A DNA stretch of 64,000 bases. Origin: Isoetes taiwanensis (taxonomy: Eukaryota > Streptophyta > Lycopodiopsida > Isoetales > Isoetaceae). The stretch spans positions 62,001 to 126,000 of the forward strand of contig JAJEKV010000424.1 in assembly GCA_021234155.1 (NCBI GenBank), in the 5' to 3' direction. The number at the start of each line of letters is the position of its first letter. The first letter of the stretch is position 1. The position numbers and the translations under genes were made by a program. The notes beneath the pieces were generated by a model. That model was given only the letters and a program-made list of their open reading frames with translations, had not been told where the DNA came from and ran no database searches. This document shows, piece after piece, positions 24,186 through 36,800 of the stretch.

Positions 24186-24692
24186 TTGGATGGGAATTTT
24201 GGTCACGAGCCTGGTCTAGTTGAAGCTATTAACAACTTCTTCCCGACAAAGGAAACTGAAGGCATTGATGTTGCATTTGAAGCCCAAGGCAATGACAATG
24301 AAGTCATGGATGAGCCTTTCATTTTGGAAGAGGAGCAAGAGAAGGGCATTGAAATTTGTCCAGATGCGTATAATGTAGCAATTGGATGTTCAAGAAAGGT
24401 ATATTCAATTGTTTGCACTAAGTTTGTTATTTTTATTATTGATTACGGTGATAATACATGTGCATTGCAGGCAAGATTCCACACATCCATGTGGGCATAC
24501 GGCCAGCATTTTCGTGTTACGAGCATTGACAAGGGCAGGGTTACATATGATTATGGCATTGCAGCATGTTTTGAGCAAAGGAGTCAAGCTTCCATCAGAG
24601 ACAACCAACCAGTAGATAATGAACTCAAATTGTTCCTTCAAAGTGAATGTTTTGAAGGTAAAGTGGTTCAAAATATTGAGAGACATGGATGA
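24186..24692 (+). pseudogene. Possible CACTA transposase C-terminal remnant
   Basis: The 168-residue frame starts with an acidic region (FILEEEQEKGIEI). It then carries HTSMWAYGQHFRVTSIDKGR and VTYDYGIAACFEQRSQASIR. From memory this resembles the segment before the DUF4216-type C-terminus of CACTA TNP2 transposases, where a YG.HFR...GI...F.Q pattern occurs. The frame includes TTTGTTATTTTTATTATT-like intron sequence near 24420-24470 with GT and AG borders, so the true protein may splice it out. The assignment is tentative. Confidence 0.4.
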
Positions 24693-24855
24693 GCCTTTTG
24701 TTTTTTCCAAGGTAAGTTGAACAGGATATAAGGGATGAGGAATCACTTGTACGTTTGACTTTATAATTCGTTTGACTTATATTAGAGTTGACTTATATTA
24801 GGTTAAGCCCTAAATTCGAATTAGGGTTTTGGGTTAGGTTTCCACCTTAATAATT

Positions 24856-24968
24856 AATGATTAACATAGCTAACCTTAGCTTATGAATAATTAATGTGCC
24901 ATTAATTATTCATAGTGACGTGTCATGTATTTATACTTAAAAGGTGTATAAATACGTGGAACGCCACA
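24856..24968 (-). repeat. LTR-end-like scrap inside the CACTA
   Basis: GATTAACATAGCTAA and then GTGACGTGTCATGTATTTAT with GTATAAATACGTGGAACGCC resemble the outer end of the chromovirus LTR (14762-14897). The palindrome of GTATTTATAC-type arms is kept. It looks like the terminus of a related but different LTR family. Confidence 0.45.
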
Positions 24969-25543
24969 AAAATGATGCACCATCATTCATATTATTACCA
25001 TTAACAATCGTAATATCACTATATGAACTGACATAATGTTTGGCACAACTACTAGGACAATATTTGACAACATTGATGATACTAATAGTAGCATCTATTA
25101 TGGCGTATACTATGGTCACACAAACATTGACGAAATTATTGACACTAAAGGTGCTATTTTATTTGATGCTAATATCACCATCAATAATGTCACTAGTGAG
25201 CACTGACACTAATACTAATGTTATATGTGTAACAACTATTGACACTATTTTTGATGCTAAAAACAACACCTAAAACGTCACTAATGGGCACTAACACTAA
25301 CACTGATGCTATATGTGTAACAACTGGTGACGCTATAATTGGTGCTAATAGCAACAGCTATAGTGTCATAGCAAAGTTACTGACACTATTGGTGACACAA
25401 AGAGTAAGGGTGTAGGTGACATAAAATGTGGCACCTATAGCTTCACTTCTGTAAAAAATGTCACCCATAAGGTCATATGTACACTTTCTAATGTTTTGGT
25501 GACGTTTTGATGACACTAATTGACCCCTTCTCTTGTAGTGATA

Positions 25544-27839
25544 AGAATTGTAAGCAGAATTGTAGTAACATAAAATCTCATTAGGATATCATTTCCGATA
25601 GTGACAAGAAATATTTATTACAGGTAAGAGAAACTGTCATGCCATTTTATTTAAGCTGAGTACAAAACAAGTTGATAGCCACACAAGTTGATACAGAAAC
25701 AAATATTATACACTGGAAATTCTAAAGTCCCACTCGCACATACCATAACAAAAGAGACATAACTGGAGAGACCCGGCCTAGGGGTTCGCAAAGGGATAGA
25801 GTATCGAGTAACGAACACTCTCACGCACAGCCCTAACGAGCTTGTAGCGTGCCCAGGCCTGGACAATGACTGATTGGTATTCCCACGTGGGGCTAATAAT
25901 GAGGAGGTTGAAAAGCCTCCTTAAAGCCTAGAAGAGTTGCCACAGGTGGTCGTTAGCGTCCTCGAAAGCCTCGTGCCTGGTCATGCTCCAATAATCCCAG
26001 GTGCGGCACAGAGTCTGCTTCAGGTCCTCGAAAGCTCTGTCCCTAAGGATATTAACTATCTCCAACCCTTTTGCGGGATCATAGGGTTCTCCTGGTGGCG
26101 GGGGTTCCATCTCATAACCTTCGTCCCATTCTGGATATTCGCCATATCTTTGGCCATAGTCCTGGTCGGGTGGCCCGAGATCATCCCTCCTGATCATGTC
26201 TGTAATCCTCTCCTCATATTCCCAAAGGGTCTCTTCTGCAAGACAATGGAAATGAATATAGAGGGTTGCATAGTTTCATTATAGTCTAAACTCCAATAAC
26301 TAGCAGAACACATCATGGAAAGAATAATTCTCAATTGTATTCATCAAGACAGTAATCGCAATCGATGAGAAAAGGGGTGTATCATATTATAAAATGGCTA
26401 AAGAATTTGCCAACCCAAAATTCTATAATCATACGCAATACAAAAATGCGTAGTACAATTATTTAAGAACTAGGTCCTCCCTTTTCATTCGTAGGCCTAG
26501 GAGGTGGTGGCGGCGGTCGGTGTCGCAGCAGAGTCACCCCGGGGTCTACTGTGGCAGCCGCAATAGATGCAACCTCTGGTGGATAGGCAACAGCCAATGG
26601 GGCTGCCGTAAGGAGCTTCATGCTCATCCAGGGTGCAATATCTTGGCCCAAGGCCGTCAGGGCAAGATCCTGTCGCACGAGTACATAAGTAAACGTACGA
26701 TAGGGGAGCTTCTTGTGCCCGGCCAATGTGGAGAGAGCACGAAGGGTCCACCATGAAGCTTCAGCCTCCGGCCCTAAATCCCGGGCTATAAAAAGAACTT
26801 GCCCCTGTCGAAAGGCTGATAGAAAGAAGCGGGTAAGGTGGTTGCCCAATACCTTCCCTTGCGGGGTCTCTGACGTGGCCACCTCCTTATCTAAATCCAT
26901 AGGGACCTCTTCTTCCTTAAGTTCCTGCTGCTCTTCCTTCAAATGAGCAGGATTGTGGTACAAATCCTCTCCCTCATCATCTGAACCGGAGGGAATCTCA
27001 ACCATATTGATATTTGGGACATGAGGTCCCATAGCTGTGAAGGCGTCCTGTGAGGGCTGAGAGGCGGGCTCCTGCATCACCAGCTCCCGAAGACGTAGTA
27101 GAGTCTCAGCCGGCTCTATGGTCTCCTGGCGGAACTGGAGCAGCTGCTGCACCTCCGGAGGTAGCTCAATAGAAGTGAAGTCGATGAAATCATCCATACA
27201 ATACTCTGCAAGCTCATAAAGCACATGGTCTTTATGCTTGCGCCTAAATCCAGCCACCATGTGATAAGTCCAGATAATATCCTCCAAGAGAAGATATTCT
27301 TGCTCTTGGTGATAAATAACTGGAAGGGCATCTAGCCCTGACAAGCGTGTAGCTTGCTCGCGGTGTGGTGGCATCTTCTCTTCTCTACAGGCAAGGTTTC
27401 ATCCTCAACGTATTGGTCCATGAGGATGGCTAGGCCAAAGGCAACCTCAAGATATTGCCGCCCCTGATGCTGCACAACGGGCAGATGTTTGCCCCATCTG
27501 AGCTTTCCCTTGAGTACATCATAGGCATGGGTGTCGCCCCCTAACATCTCCCGGACTACCTCCCTCTCGAGATACAGTTGGGGAGGATCCCCAAGAGGGA
27601 TACACAGAGGAAGCATCTCCTCCATGTAGAAGTCTAGGAATCCCAAGCATAATCAGGGTGGTGCCACGCATGTTGGTGATGAGGTCTAGGCACTGGCATA
27701 GCAAGGGCCGCAACAGGTCGAAAGGGACTTGCGGATCCCAATGTTCTCCGTCTTGATACCATGCGAGAAGGTCAGCGGCTGCCATGGCGCTAGGAGGGAG
27801 GAGGAAGCAAGGAAAACAGAGAGAACAATTGGAAGGCAT
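25544..27839 (-). pseudogene. Unassigned open stretches upstream of gag in the chromovirus (fossil)
   Basis: Several minus-strand open stretches (26463-27374 of 303 residues, 27332-27646, 27519-27839, 25928-26197, 25651-25866) lie between the CACTA and the leader. The longest has an acidic middle (EEEQQELKEEE-like near 26900) and a proline run at its end (RPPPPPPRP). I recognise no domain. They share the orientation and boundaries of the element, so they are probably additional frames of the retroelement, as known from some plant Ty3/gypsy groups. Captured host sequence remains possible. Confidence 0.5.
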
Positions 27840-28206
27840 TTGAAAACCCTTTTAAACCCCTTTTTTTTCTTTTAATTATGCTGACGTCAGCAATTTTTGC
27901 ATTTAAAATAAAATAAAGATTCTTAATACAACTTCGACTAAAACAAAAAGAGTTTTTATTAATTATCAAAAAAATATTTACACTGGAAAACCCCTGCAAC
28001 AAAATGCTAGGGACGCTCCCCCCCAATCCTGCGGGCTAGGGCTAAATCCTTAGGCATAATGGTGACTCTCTTTGCGTGAATCGCGCAAAGGTTAGCGTCA
28101 CCGAAAAGTGCCACCAAATAGGCTTCCATGACCTCTTGGGCGCCAAAATAGCAAAAGGTCCGAAGCGGAGGTCGGTCTTGAACTCCAGGCAATCTCCGGA
28201 CCAACC

Positions 28207-29304
28207 TCACGGAAGGGAGCTTCCGTGACGAAGTTGGGTTGACTTCGAAACTTGCGGATCTCCAAGGCCACCTGCACCGGGTCCAAATCGGTGAGGCTTC
28301 CTTTGTGGAGGCGGGGTTTGTGGCGGCCCCCTTGGCGCGGGGCATCGTCTTGGCTCCAACAAACTGAGTCGAGAGTCATCCACCGGCATTTGTCTCAGTG
28401 AGCTCGCATTCTTGCCAAAAGCTCCGACAGTCTTTAATTTCTCCTTGTATTGACTGCCGGATTTCCGGGCCACGGCCTTTTTCCTGTGCTTAATGGTGGT
28501 GTGCTCGGTCGGTATTGGTCCCGGCCCACTCCCTGATGCCCCTCCATCCTGCGGGTCCAGCTGGTCCTGCCGAGCCCTCTCCTCCCGTTCGAGCCTCTCC
28601 TGTTCCTCCCGGAACGCCCGGGCTCTCCTCAGATCTTCTTCAACCTGAGCGAAATGTTGTGCTGCGCTTCGGCGAAGAAGTTCAGCATGGTACCGCTGAG
28701 GCCGCTGACTCATATCAATCTGAATGGTTGTTAGATAATCTATGCTGATATCTGGGATTTCCCCCCATATAAAGCTGCGGGAATCCTCATGCCAACGGTA
28801 TGGGGGAACCTCAATTGCCCTGCCATCTATGACGGCAAGGCCGTCCCCTAAGTACCGGTACTCCCTTCCCCGAGCCGTAGGTATCGCCGCCGCTCTATCT
28901 CCCCGATGGTCATCTTCCCTGGCCAAGCCTCGATCTCGATGCGACGGCCTCATCCCGATGTCCTCCTCCTCGGTATGCCCCTCCTGTTCGGGAGGATAGA
29001 ACTTAATCAGCATCATGACCATGTCATGTTGCTCGGCGATGGTGTAAGAAAGCTGGCGAAGGTTCAGCCGGATCAAGAATGGTTCCGAGAAATGGTAGAT
29101 AGGATAGGGGATCCTATCATTATTCTCGAACTGGTTCACCAACTCATCCAGAAGGATGTCGATGAAAGCCGGGTCGGTAGCCATATACCGGGCGATCATG
29201 GCATAAATCTCGACTATGGTTAGGGTAGAAGGGTCCGGGGCGCTCTTGGTATTGGCCATGGTGGTAGCACTGGGAAGGAAGGCGCTAGGGTTCGCAAGGC
29301 ACAA
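28207..29304 (-). pseudogene. First open stretch after the 5' LTR leader (fossil, unassigned)
   Basis: A 365-residue minus-strand open stretch with a second Met at residue 16 (MANTKSAPDPSTLTIVEIYA). The N-terminal third is helical and hydrophobic (AFIDILLDELVNQFE, FLIRLNLRQLSYTIAEQHDM). A charged coiled-coil-like stretch (RRARAFREEQERLEREERAR) and a basic tail follow. It lies about 700 bases inside the 5' LTR and more than 7.5 kb upstream of the zinc-knuckle gag stretch, counting the nested CACTA. The function is unknown: it could be a structural protein or a novel accessory frame. Confidence 0.5.
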
Positions 29305-30013
29305 GGGCGAGAAAGCAGAGTCAGGTCTGGTGGCGATGGCGGGTGTCGGTTCCGGCGGTCGAAGGCGCTGAAGGCTAGGCGAAACAGAACAACAAAAAGA
29401 AATTTTAACGGCCAGTTAACTTTAAAAATTTTAAAATTTTCCTTTTTTAACTTTTTTTAATTTTATTATTATAAAATACTTTATACGGCGGAAATACGCG
29501 ACACCTACGGTCGGGCGCCGGCTGCATTATATGCGCTCTCGCCTCGACTAGGAGTCGTCGAAAAGCAAGCGGCGCCCGAGTTGACTTTTCGGGGCGGCGT
29601 TGACTCCATCTATGCGATGCGGTCGGGCGGTGCATTTTGACCCACCCACCAGGTGGCGGCCAGGGCGATGAAAAGCAAAGCGGCCACCGAAGTTAGTTTT
29701 GGGCTTGCCCTTGACCATTTTCTGGGAGGCGACCGTCCTAGGGTAATTTGAGTGCCTTAGATCCAATGGGACCACTTTCTCCGTCATTTGAGCTACCCAC
29801 TAACATTTACAACTCTTCCAATCTTGGGCCCTCCGTTAAGCCCCTATCTTCTTTAAAGCTACAATTTCTTAATTTAACCTAACAGAACCAAACATCAAAG
29901 AGGACTAACAACGCATTAACTTAGCCTCCTCCTAACTACCAGGTTTCTACGAAGTTAGTGTTTGCGGTGCTATGATTTCAAAACAACCGAAATCATGGCT
30001 CGACGGGCCATCT
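29305..30013 (-). promoter_or_regulatory. Chromovirus leader with candidate primer-binding site
   Basis: Three bases inside the 5' LTR end, the minus strand reads TGGCCCGTCGAGCC (29997-30010). It starts with TGG as a site complementary to a tRNA 3' CCA should. It is not the initiator-methionine type (TGGTATCAGAGC), and I could not name the tRNA. Next to it is a perfect 8-bp hairpin, ATGATTTC/GAAATCAT (29972-29979 and 29989-29996). The rest is noncoding. Confidence 0.5.
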
Positions 30014-31544
30014 TGTGATGCTCCTCGAATATATACGACCCCTGGCCGTATACATCTGGGACTTTCCCTCCCATGGCGACCATCTCGCCACCCGGCGGCC
30101 CCCTCCATCTAACGAGGGCCGTCTACATAGAGACGCCGGTGAAGAACACCGGAGGGGTCATTCGCCCACGCCTTCAATGGCCTACGTCGCGGAAGCATGA
30201 ATACAAGGTTAGCATACAACATAAATCACATATAAACAACTACCACGAGGGGTGGCACATCCATCCAGAGTATCGTCTAAACTAAGAAAACACCCAAACC
30301 CGGGTTCTACCCTCGGACTCTTGTGAGGAGCGACGTACCGGGTCTCAAGAGATCGGCGGCCAGGAGTCTTGGCATGGCGTTGGTCGGCATAGAACATCGG
30401 CTAGGGTTGTCCACTCCATCGCCCCTCGTGCACACTTTGCGGATGGATTCGATTCACGCTATGGCTTCGCTATAGCCTTCCGGAGACGCAGACTCAAGGT
30501 ATCACCCTTTGAGCCTACTCCAGGATCATGACACCCGGTCCGATGAGGCAGGATGGGGAAGTGTCCCCTTCCAGGATCACAGTGGTTCCATGGGTGAGCT
30601 AGAGAATACGTGCCGCATCAGCGATCCCCGCATCCGTACCCAACCTATTCACCCTAATTCTACTCAAAGTGCATGGTGCCCCATACGGGTCACACCACTA
30701 CACCCGGGGAGTGTGAGACTCATACCCGGCCCTCTACGTGACCGGCTATTAGGCCTAGCCCACTGTAGGAGTCTCAGGAGCCTTTTACTCCCGCTTCACC
30801 ACTGTGTCCCTTGTCTGGTGCTAAGCCAGACCATAGCGTCTATGACCCGGTGGGCTCTTGTGCACAGGCCGAAATACGTAGGGTGTTAAAGGAGCTACTA
30901 GGAGCATTCTATACGCAAGCTCAGAGGCCTCTACCCCCCTTTTAACCCCTTGTTTACTGGAACTACTGAACTAACTCATAGAAACATCGACCATTCCATA
31001 ACAGAGCATCATTCATAATTGAAAAGTATTCCTAGCTACCAAAGAAGGGTTAACCTCATCCAAAACTAGTCAGACAGGAACACCAAAGTATTATTCTACA
31101 ATTTGCAAGTTAAGCTACCACTAACCAGTGTTTCGGCTGGAGCCGTTGTCAAGGGGTGCTTCCATGGTGTTGTACTGGGGTGGCAGCAACAGGTAGAGGG
31201 TGTCTGGCGATTGGGAGATGTTCAGCAACTATTCTTGAGCGCTTAGCTCCTCCTTGGTGCTGGCTGGGTCGAAAATGGGGTAAGATGGGGGTGGCGCTGC
31301 CTTTGGTGGCTCAGTTTAGCAACCCCCATGCTGACCACTCAGGTTATGCCAAGTGGTGCCTTCCCACCATTAGGTGACTTAATAGCAAGTATTTAGATAA
31401 TTATCCTTTATAATGAATTTAACATAGCTAATCAAATCCCTTGTGGCCAACCCCCTAGGTTATCATACCCCAGGGTGGCGTATCTATACTGGTGACGTGT
31501 CAATGTATTTATACGTAGACCGTATAAATACTTGGAATGTCACA
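30014..31544 (-). repeat. 5' LTR of the chromovirus
   Basis: A 1531-bp LTR. It matches 11722-13132 plus 14736-14897 with scattered substitutions and short indels. Its outer end reads TGTGACATTCC on the minus strand and is followed by the duplicated ATGGA. Confidence 0.9.
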
Positions 31545-31560
31545 ATGGACGCTAAAAAAT

Positions 31561-33840
31561 CTATTCTATTCTGTGCACTAAGACATAAGTTATGTTTCAA
31601 AGAAACTCTATTGATGCTTCCAAAAATACTTCTCCTGTTGGTAAAAAATTTTTGAAGCTCTTACTGGGATTCACGTAAACTACCTTTGTAGAAAACAATT
31701 CAACTTTTTATAGATTGGCCTGCAAAACTTTGAAGTCTCTTGTGTGGCCTATAACAATGGAGAGCAATATGTTGGGCGTTCATCATATCAAAATTTTCTT
31801 TGGCAGCATTTAAAGCATCCAAAATTATTTCAATCAATGGAACGTATCACATGTGAAGTTCAACTTTACTTGTGAACTGGCATGTTTTGTCGTGTCAGTT
31901 GTTAATATTTTCAATGAGATCGTCTTAGATACAATAACTTTGACTTCTGTTCCTCCGTGAAACGTGCTGCATCCAACATTGTTTTATGGGATTTGTCTCT
32001 TATACCATGAATTGAACCAATTGATGTTTGAAGGGAACTCTGACCGAGGCTAAGGGAATTGTTTATGATGTCATTCATGTCTCTCATGGACCTTTTTCAA
32101 CATGGAGTAAATAATAAGCAAAAACCCTTTCCACAAAAGTCTAGATGGAGATGCTCGTGCAACATGATCCGTGATCGGTGGAAGACAGGGCAAAAAGTCA
32201 TTATGGGCTTGTAGATATTATGCATACACTTACATTTATAGCAACTAGAGCTACGCAAAAAAAAGACCACAAAGATTATTGTACATGTAGGACCCAATAA
32301 GCAATGTTGATGTTGTGCTCTTTGTTTAATACACATTCTATTATGTGCGTCGTTGTAGGAGTCTTTTGCAAAGAAGATATAACATAATGCGAGTGGAGCT
32401 AGAATTGAATTGATTTGATTTTTATTGTCCACAGAGACCAAATGGCTTATGAAACCCAAACAAACAAACAAAGAACAATAGGCACATATAGAAAGAAGTC
32501 ATTTTTAATGTAAAAAGGAGACTAACTACTCTAATAATAGACATACTCACACATATATAGATCATGCCCCACACATTACACAGCAACTTTAACCATGAGG
32601 AATCTTTATCTTACAATGTTTAATATGATTGAGCAGCTGATAAAGCTAGAGGAATAAAGAGGAGTGTTAACCAAGTAAAGTTACCTCCTAGGGAGCAAGT
32701 CTGTTAAATCTGACTGTCCTACTCTCTTTACTAAGAGCAGAGAGAGCACATGAGTTCTTCCAACTCAGTTGTACAGGCTAGATTTTTCACAAGCAAAGTG
32801 TCCATTGTCAATGCCAGAAGGATTAAAGCCATAGCCATGCAGGACAAAGCTCATGAATATCATGCCATCAGATCAGATTCAGATTATACCAGAAAGAATA
32901 ACCCAAAAAGCACCGGGGAAAAACAAAAGGAAAAGAAAATTGAGACACGGATATCCAGAGCATTGCCAGAAGATATTGGATATGGCAGGAACGAGGTAAC
33001 AGATAAATAGATACATCTCGTCTCGTCTGATACATCACACGCTGTTAAAATCCTAAATAAATCTTCACAGCTTTAACAATTATTGAAGACTTGTGGGTCC
33101 TGTGACAAATCCGGCTCCAAATCCGGCATTATACGAAATGGGTTGGCCTCATTCCGGTGTCTGGACAGCCGGACTACAGGGAATGGACATGTGGGGCAGT
33201 GGCAGGGCCAAATTTTGCAGCGCAACAGAGTCTCTGATCACAAAAATTAGTAGCACGTTGCCCTTGATCCAGACAGCCAAGCATTGTCGCGAAAATATTA
33301 TTTATTCTCGGTATGCTGAGACCGATGTTGGAATATGGAGAATTTATTGTGAGACTTGGCTATGGCGGAAAAATGTGGGTCTGAAAGTCTTTTGTAGTCT
33401 TCTTCTTAACGGCTATGTTTGTGGGTCGTCAGAGAAACTGGGCTTATGGGTCTTTGGGAATGAATCCGACAACGTGATGGCGACCCTTTTGTCGAAACCG
33501 CATTGGCCTTTTACAGGAGATCCGCACTTCGCATTAGCAAGAGGATATTTCATCCTCTGCCGCTGTTAGATCTTCGCAATAAGCTATGAAGTCTATTCAA
33601 GCCGTTACATTTTTGTTGATTCCATATACAATGTAAAATACCTGCTCTTTTCTTTCCAAATTCCTGCTCTTTCCACCTGAATCGACTTTGGTTTGTCCAT
33701 ATACTCTTCCAAATCGTGTTCCTTATCACGCATTTGTCCACACATCTTGAGGGCAAAGACGTCGGATTTCTCCATATTCTTTCCAGGTCGAGTTCCCCTT
33801 TGCACAGGGCAGAACAGTAGAATTCAATCCATTCTGTAAA
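31561..33840. other. Intergenic stretch upstream of the subtilase gene
   Basis: No gene is recognised. Frames at 32750-33010 and 33093-33569 have no known motifs. A LINE family A tail scrap lies at 32408-32466. The promoter of the subtilase gene should lie in the last part, but no confident TATA box was picked out. Confidence 0.4.
32408..32466 (-). mobile_element. 3' tail fragment of LINE family A
   Basis: TTTTTATTGTCCACAGAGAC followed by CAAATGGCTTATGAAACCCA is the family's conserved 3' end in reverse. Past the tail are GAATTGATTTGA-like repeats (ATTCA units on the element strand). Confidence 0.65.
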
Positions 33841-36800
33841 ATGAATTCAAGGATGTGGATGCTGCAGATTCTGATTTTTGCAATGTGTAACCTTTCTCAA
33901 ACCCTTGCCAAGTCTGATGTTTATATGGTGCTAATGGAAGAGGATTCTGGCATAGATTTTAAAGGATCTGCCTCGGATTTAGCTACAGAAACCCAAGCTC
34001 TTGGACTCGAGATTGACAAAACAAGGTGTGCTGCATAAAGAATGTTTCTGACCAGATTTTAAGCTGAACTAACTAACATGTCAGATTTTGCCATGTTTTT
34101 ACTCAATCACAAAAGCCTGATCAGATTTTAATGTGTACAATGCAGCAGAGACCTATCTATGCTTTATGCGACCTATTTAGCAGCACGGCATGACAATTTT
34201 CTGCAGGAGGCTCTTCAGAATACTCCATACAAGAAGCTCTACAGCTACAACCATGTTCTCAACGGATTTGCAGTGCATATAACAGCTGAGCAGGTAAATA
34301 TTTGCTTGCCATTCCTTGCAAAACTTACAGCAATGTCCTAAATCCTTCAATGCTTGTCAATACTTAATCCGACCCCTGCAAAAATCTTTAGTAACATCAT
34401 AAATCTGCCAATGTTTCAAAAGGCAGGCATATTGGAGAAAAAACCAGGGGTCAAGCTTGTGGAGAAGGATCAAACTATACAGAAGCAGACAATCCATACT
34501 CCAAATTACCTTGGTCTTCCATCAGGAATATGGGCCCAAGAAGGAGGATCTGAGCATGCTGGGGAAGGGGTAGTGATTGGCATTATTGATACAGGAATTG
34601 ATCCTTCTCATCCAAGCTTTTCTGGCGTTGCGAATCCGCCGTATGGACCTGTAACAAAGTATAAAGGACGTTGTGAAACTGCCCAAGAAGGATCTGTTCC
34701 ATTTTGCAATGGAAAAATCGTGGGTGCCCAGCATTTTGCAGCGGCCGCCATAGCTGGTGGTAACCTGAATGCTTCTTCAGACTATGATTCTCCTTTTGAT
34801 GGAGATGGACATGGAACGTAAGCCCCCTTTGCTTTCAAGTACTCAGAACTGAAACTTTTGATACCAAAACAATTCTTATGTTTTATCTTCAGGCATACTG
34901 CCTCAATAGCAGCAGGCAATCATAATGTTCCTGTTATGCTGGATGGCTTCTTTTATGGCAATGCTAGTGGCATGGCTCCTCGTGCTCGGTCTCTTATTCT
35001 TCCTCTGAATAGAATTACTCTCTTTTCTTGTCAAATAGAGAATACTTCTTACTCTTCCTCTTCTAATATATTGTTTCAGACTGGCCATCTATAAGGCTCT
35101 CTACAGACAATTTGGTGGATACGTATCTGATGTTGTAGCAGCTATTGATAAGGTAGAGATCCTTCTCACATTAGTTTCTAACTGCAGTTCAACTGAAATT
35201 AAACTTACAGGTCTCTTTTCCTTGAACCCAGATTTATTCAGATCATCTCTAAGATCCAATCCTTAATAAGGAACTAATCTGTGACTTTCATTGGCAGGCT
35301 GTGCAGGATGGGGTTGATATCTTAAGTCTCTCTGTGGGTCCTAACAGCCCCTCTAGCTCCAGCAGTGCAACATTTTTGAACGTGTTTGATGTTGCACTCC
35401 TTTCAGCAGTAAAGGCAGGTGTTTTTGTTGTGCAAGCTGCTGGTAATGGTGGCCCATATCCAAGAACTATTGTCTCCTTCAGTCCCTGGATTACATCAGT
35501 CGGGGCAGGTATTGATGATAGAAGCTATCCAAACCATATTCAACTTGGAAATGGGGTGAAGTTCGTTGGAGTTGGCCTCTCACGTGAGTGTTTACTTGAT
35601 TGCTTAGAAGAATTAAATTGTTTTGTTTCAATCAATTCATAACGTGACATCCTTCGAACAGCTGCCACCCCTGATAGCAAAATGTACCAGTTAGTGCTAG
35701 CTAAAGATGCAGTTGGCAACAAGTCTGATTACTTCTTCAGTCCAAATGATTGCCAGGATCCCAGCCTTTTCAACAGAAATTTGGTCGAAGGAAAGATTCT
35801 AATATGCACTTACTCATTTAGTTTTATATTTGGTGGAGCTACTATTTCAAAAGTTGCATCAACAACTGCAAACTTGAATGCTGTTGGTTTTGTTCTTGCT
35901 GTGGAGTCCAATATGGCAGGAAGCAAGTTTCAACCTGTGCCTGTACCAGTGCCAGGAATTGTGATCACGAGCCACAATGATTCTTTGGTATGTTAAAACA
36001 ACAATAATTTTCATGTTGATTATAAGTTTAAAACATGATGCGACTTGTGCAGAGCTTCTTGGCATATTACAACAAATCTATAACCAGAAATTCAACTGGT
36101 GGAGTAACCAAGTTTGGAGGACTAGCAAGCATAGGAAATGGACAACAAGCTGTCTATACTGGTTCATCACTTCACGTGGCACTTTACTCGTCAAGGGGCC
36201 CTGATGTAAGGAACTTCGCGTTTCAAGACGCTGATATATTGAAGCCAAACATTCTGGCTCCAGGGTCGATGATCTGGGGTGCTTGGACACCAGGCGGTAC
36301 TGATGAGTCAAACTTCCAAGGTAAGGGGCAGGTTATTGTAATTTTCAGAACAACCAAAGTATATGCTAATGTCTTGTTATACCCTCACTAGGGAAGAAGT
36401 TTGCTATGGTATCAGGAACAAGCATGGCAACTCCTCATGTGGCTGGCATTGCAGCACTGTTGAAGCAACATAATCCAAATTGGAGTCCAGCTGGTATATC
36501 TTCTGCTTTGATGACCACTGCATCAGTTCAGGATCATCAAGGAGGCCCATTGCTTGCACAGCATCAGATGGGATCTACCAATTCTCTATTAGAACCAGCC
36601 ACGCCATTTGATTATGGAGCTGGCGCTATCAATCCTACTGCTGCCCTCGATCCAGGACTGATTTTCGATGCAGGTCTTACACACAACTTTATTTTCTTGA
36701 ATTTCGATAGTAATTTGTTTAATTCCAAGTAGCTTGTCCATTTTTACTTCCAAGTAGCTTTTCTATTTTTCTTCAATTGAGAACACTATCTTAGATTTTG

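Larger units (their letters stand above)
20675..25540. mobile_element. CACTA (En/Spm) transposon, complete ends
   Basis: The 30-bp inverted ends begin CACTACAAGAGAAGGGGT and differ at only two positions. The target duplication is ATA (20672-20674 and 25541-25543), the 3-bp length expected for this superfamily. Subterminal zones (20690-21370 and 24970-25540) are packed with GTCAC, TGTCA and TGACAC words. No TNP2-type transposase catalytic region is seen, so it is probably non-autonomous. Inside are a PPR fragment, a MULE-type MITE, an LTR-like scrap, a 67-bp tandem duplication (about 21101-21232) and a possible transposase C-terminal remnant. Confidence 0.9.
11722..31544 (-). mobile_element. 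Ty3/gypsy chromovirus with nested insertions
   Basis: The LTRs start TGTGACATTCC and end GCGTCACA or GCATCACA. The element is flanked by the perfect 5-bp duplication ATGGA (11717-11721 and 31545-31549). It reads right to left: 5' LTR, leader, unassigned open frames, gag, protease, reverse transcriptase and RNase H, integrase with chromodomain, polypurine tract, 3' LTR. It landed in the tail of a LINE. It is itself interrupted by a CACTA element near the gag start, a foldback element inside pol, and 1.6 kb of extra sequence in the 3' LTR. It is broken, with a few further breaks besides the insertions. The LTRs are clearly similar with scattered differences and small indels, so the insertion is not recent but not ancient. 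No divergence was computed. Confidence 0.9.

Noticed and set aside
24186-24692. Host gene inside the CACTA
   Set aside because: The HFR...GI...F.Q pattern fits a transposase C-terminal remnant better, though weakly.
33093-33569. 158-codon frame upstream of the subtilase as a separate gene
   Set aside because: No motif or family resemblance and no coding signature. It is likely chance in the promoter region.
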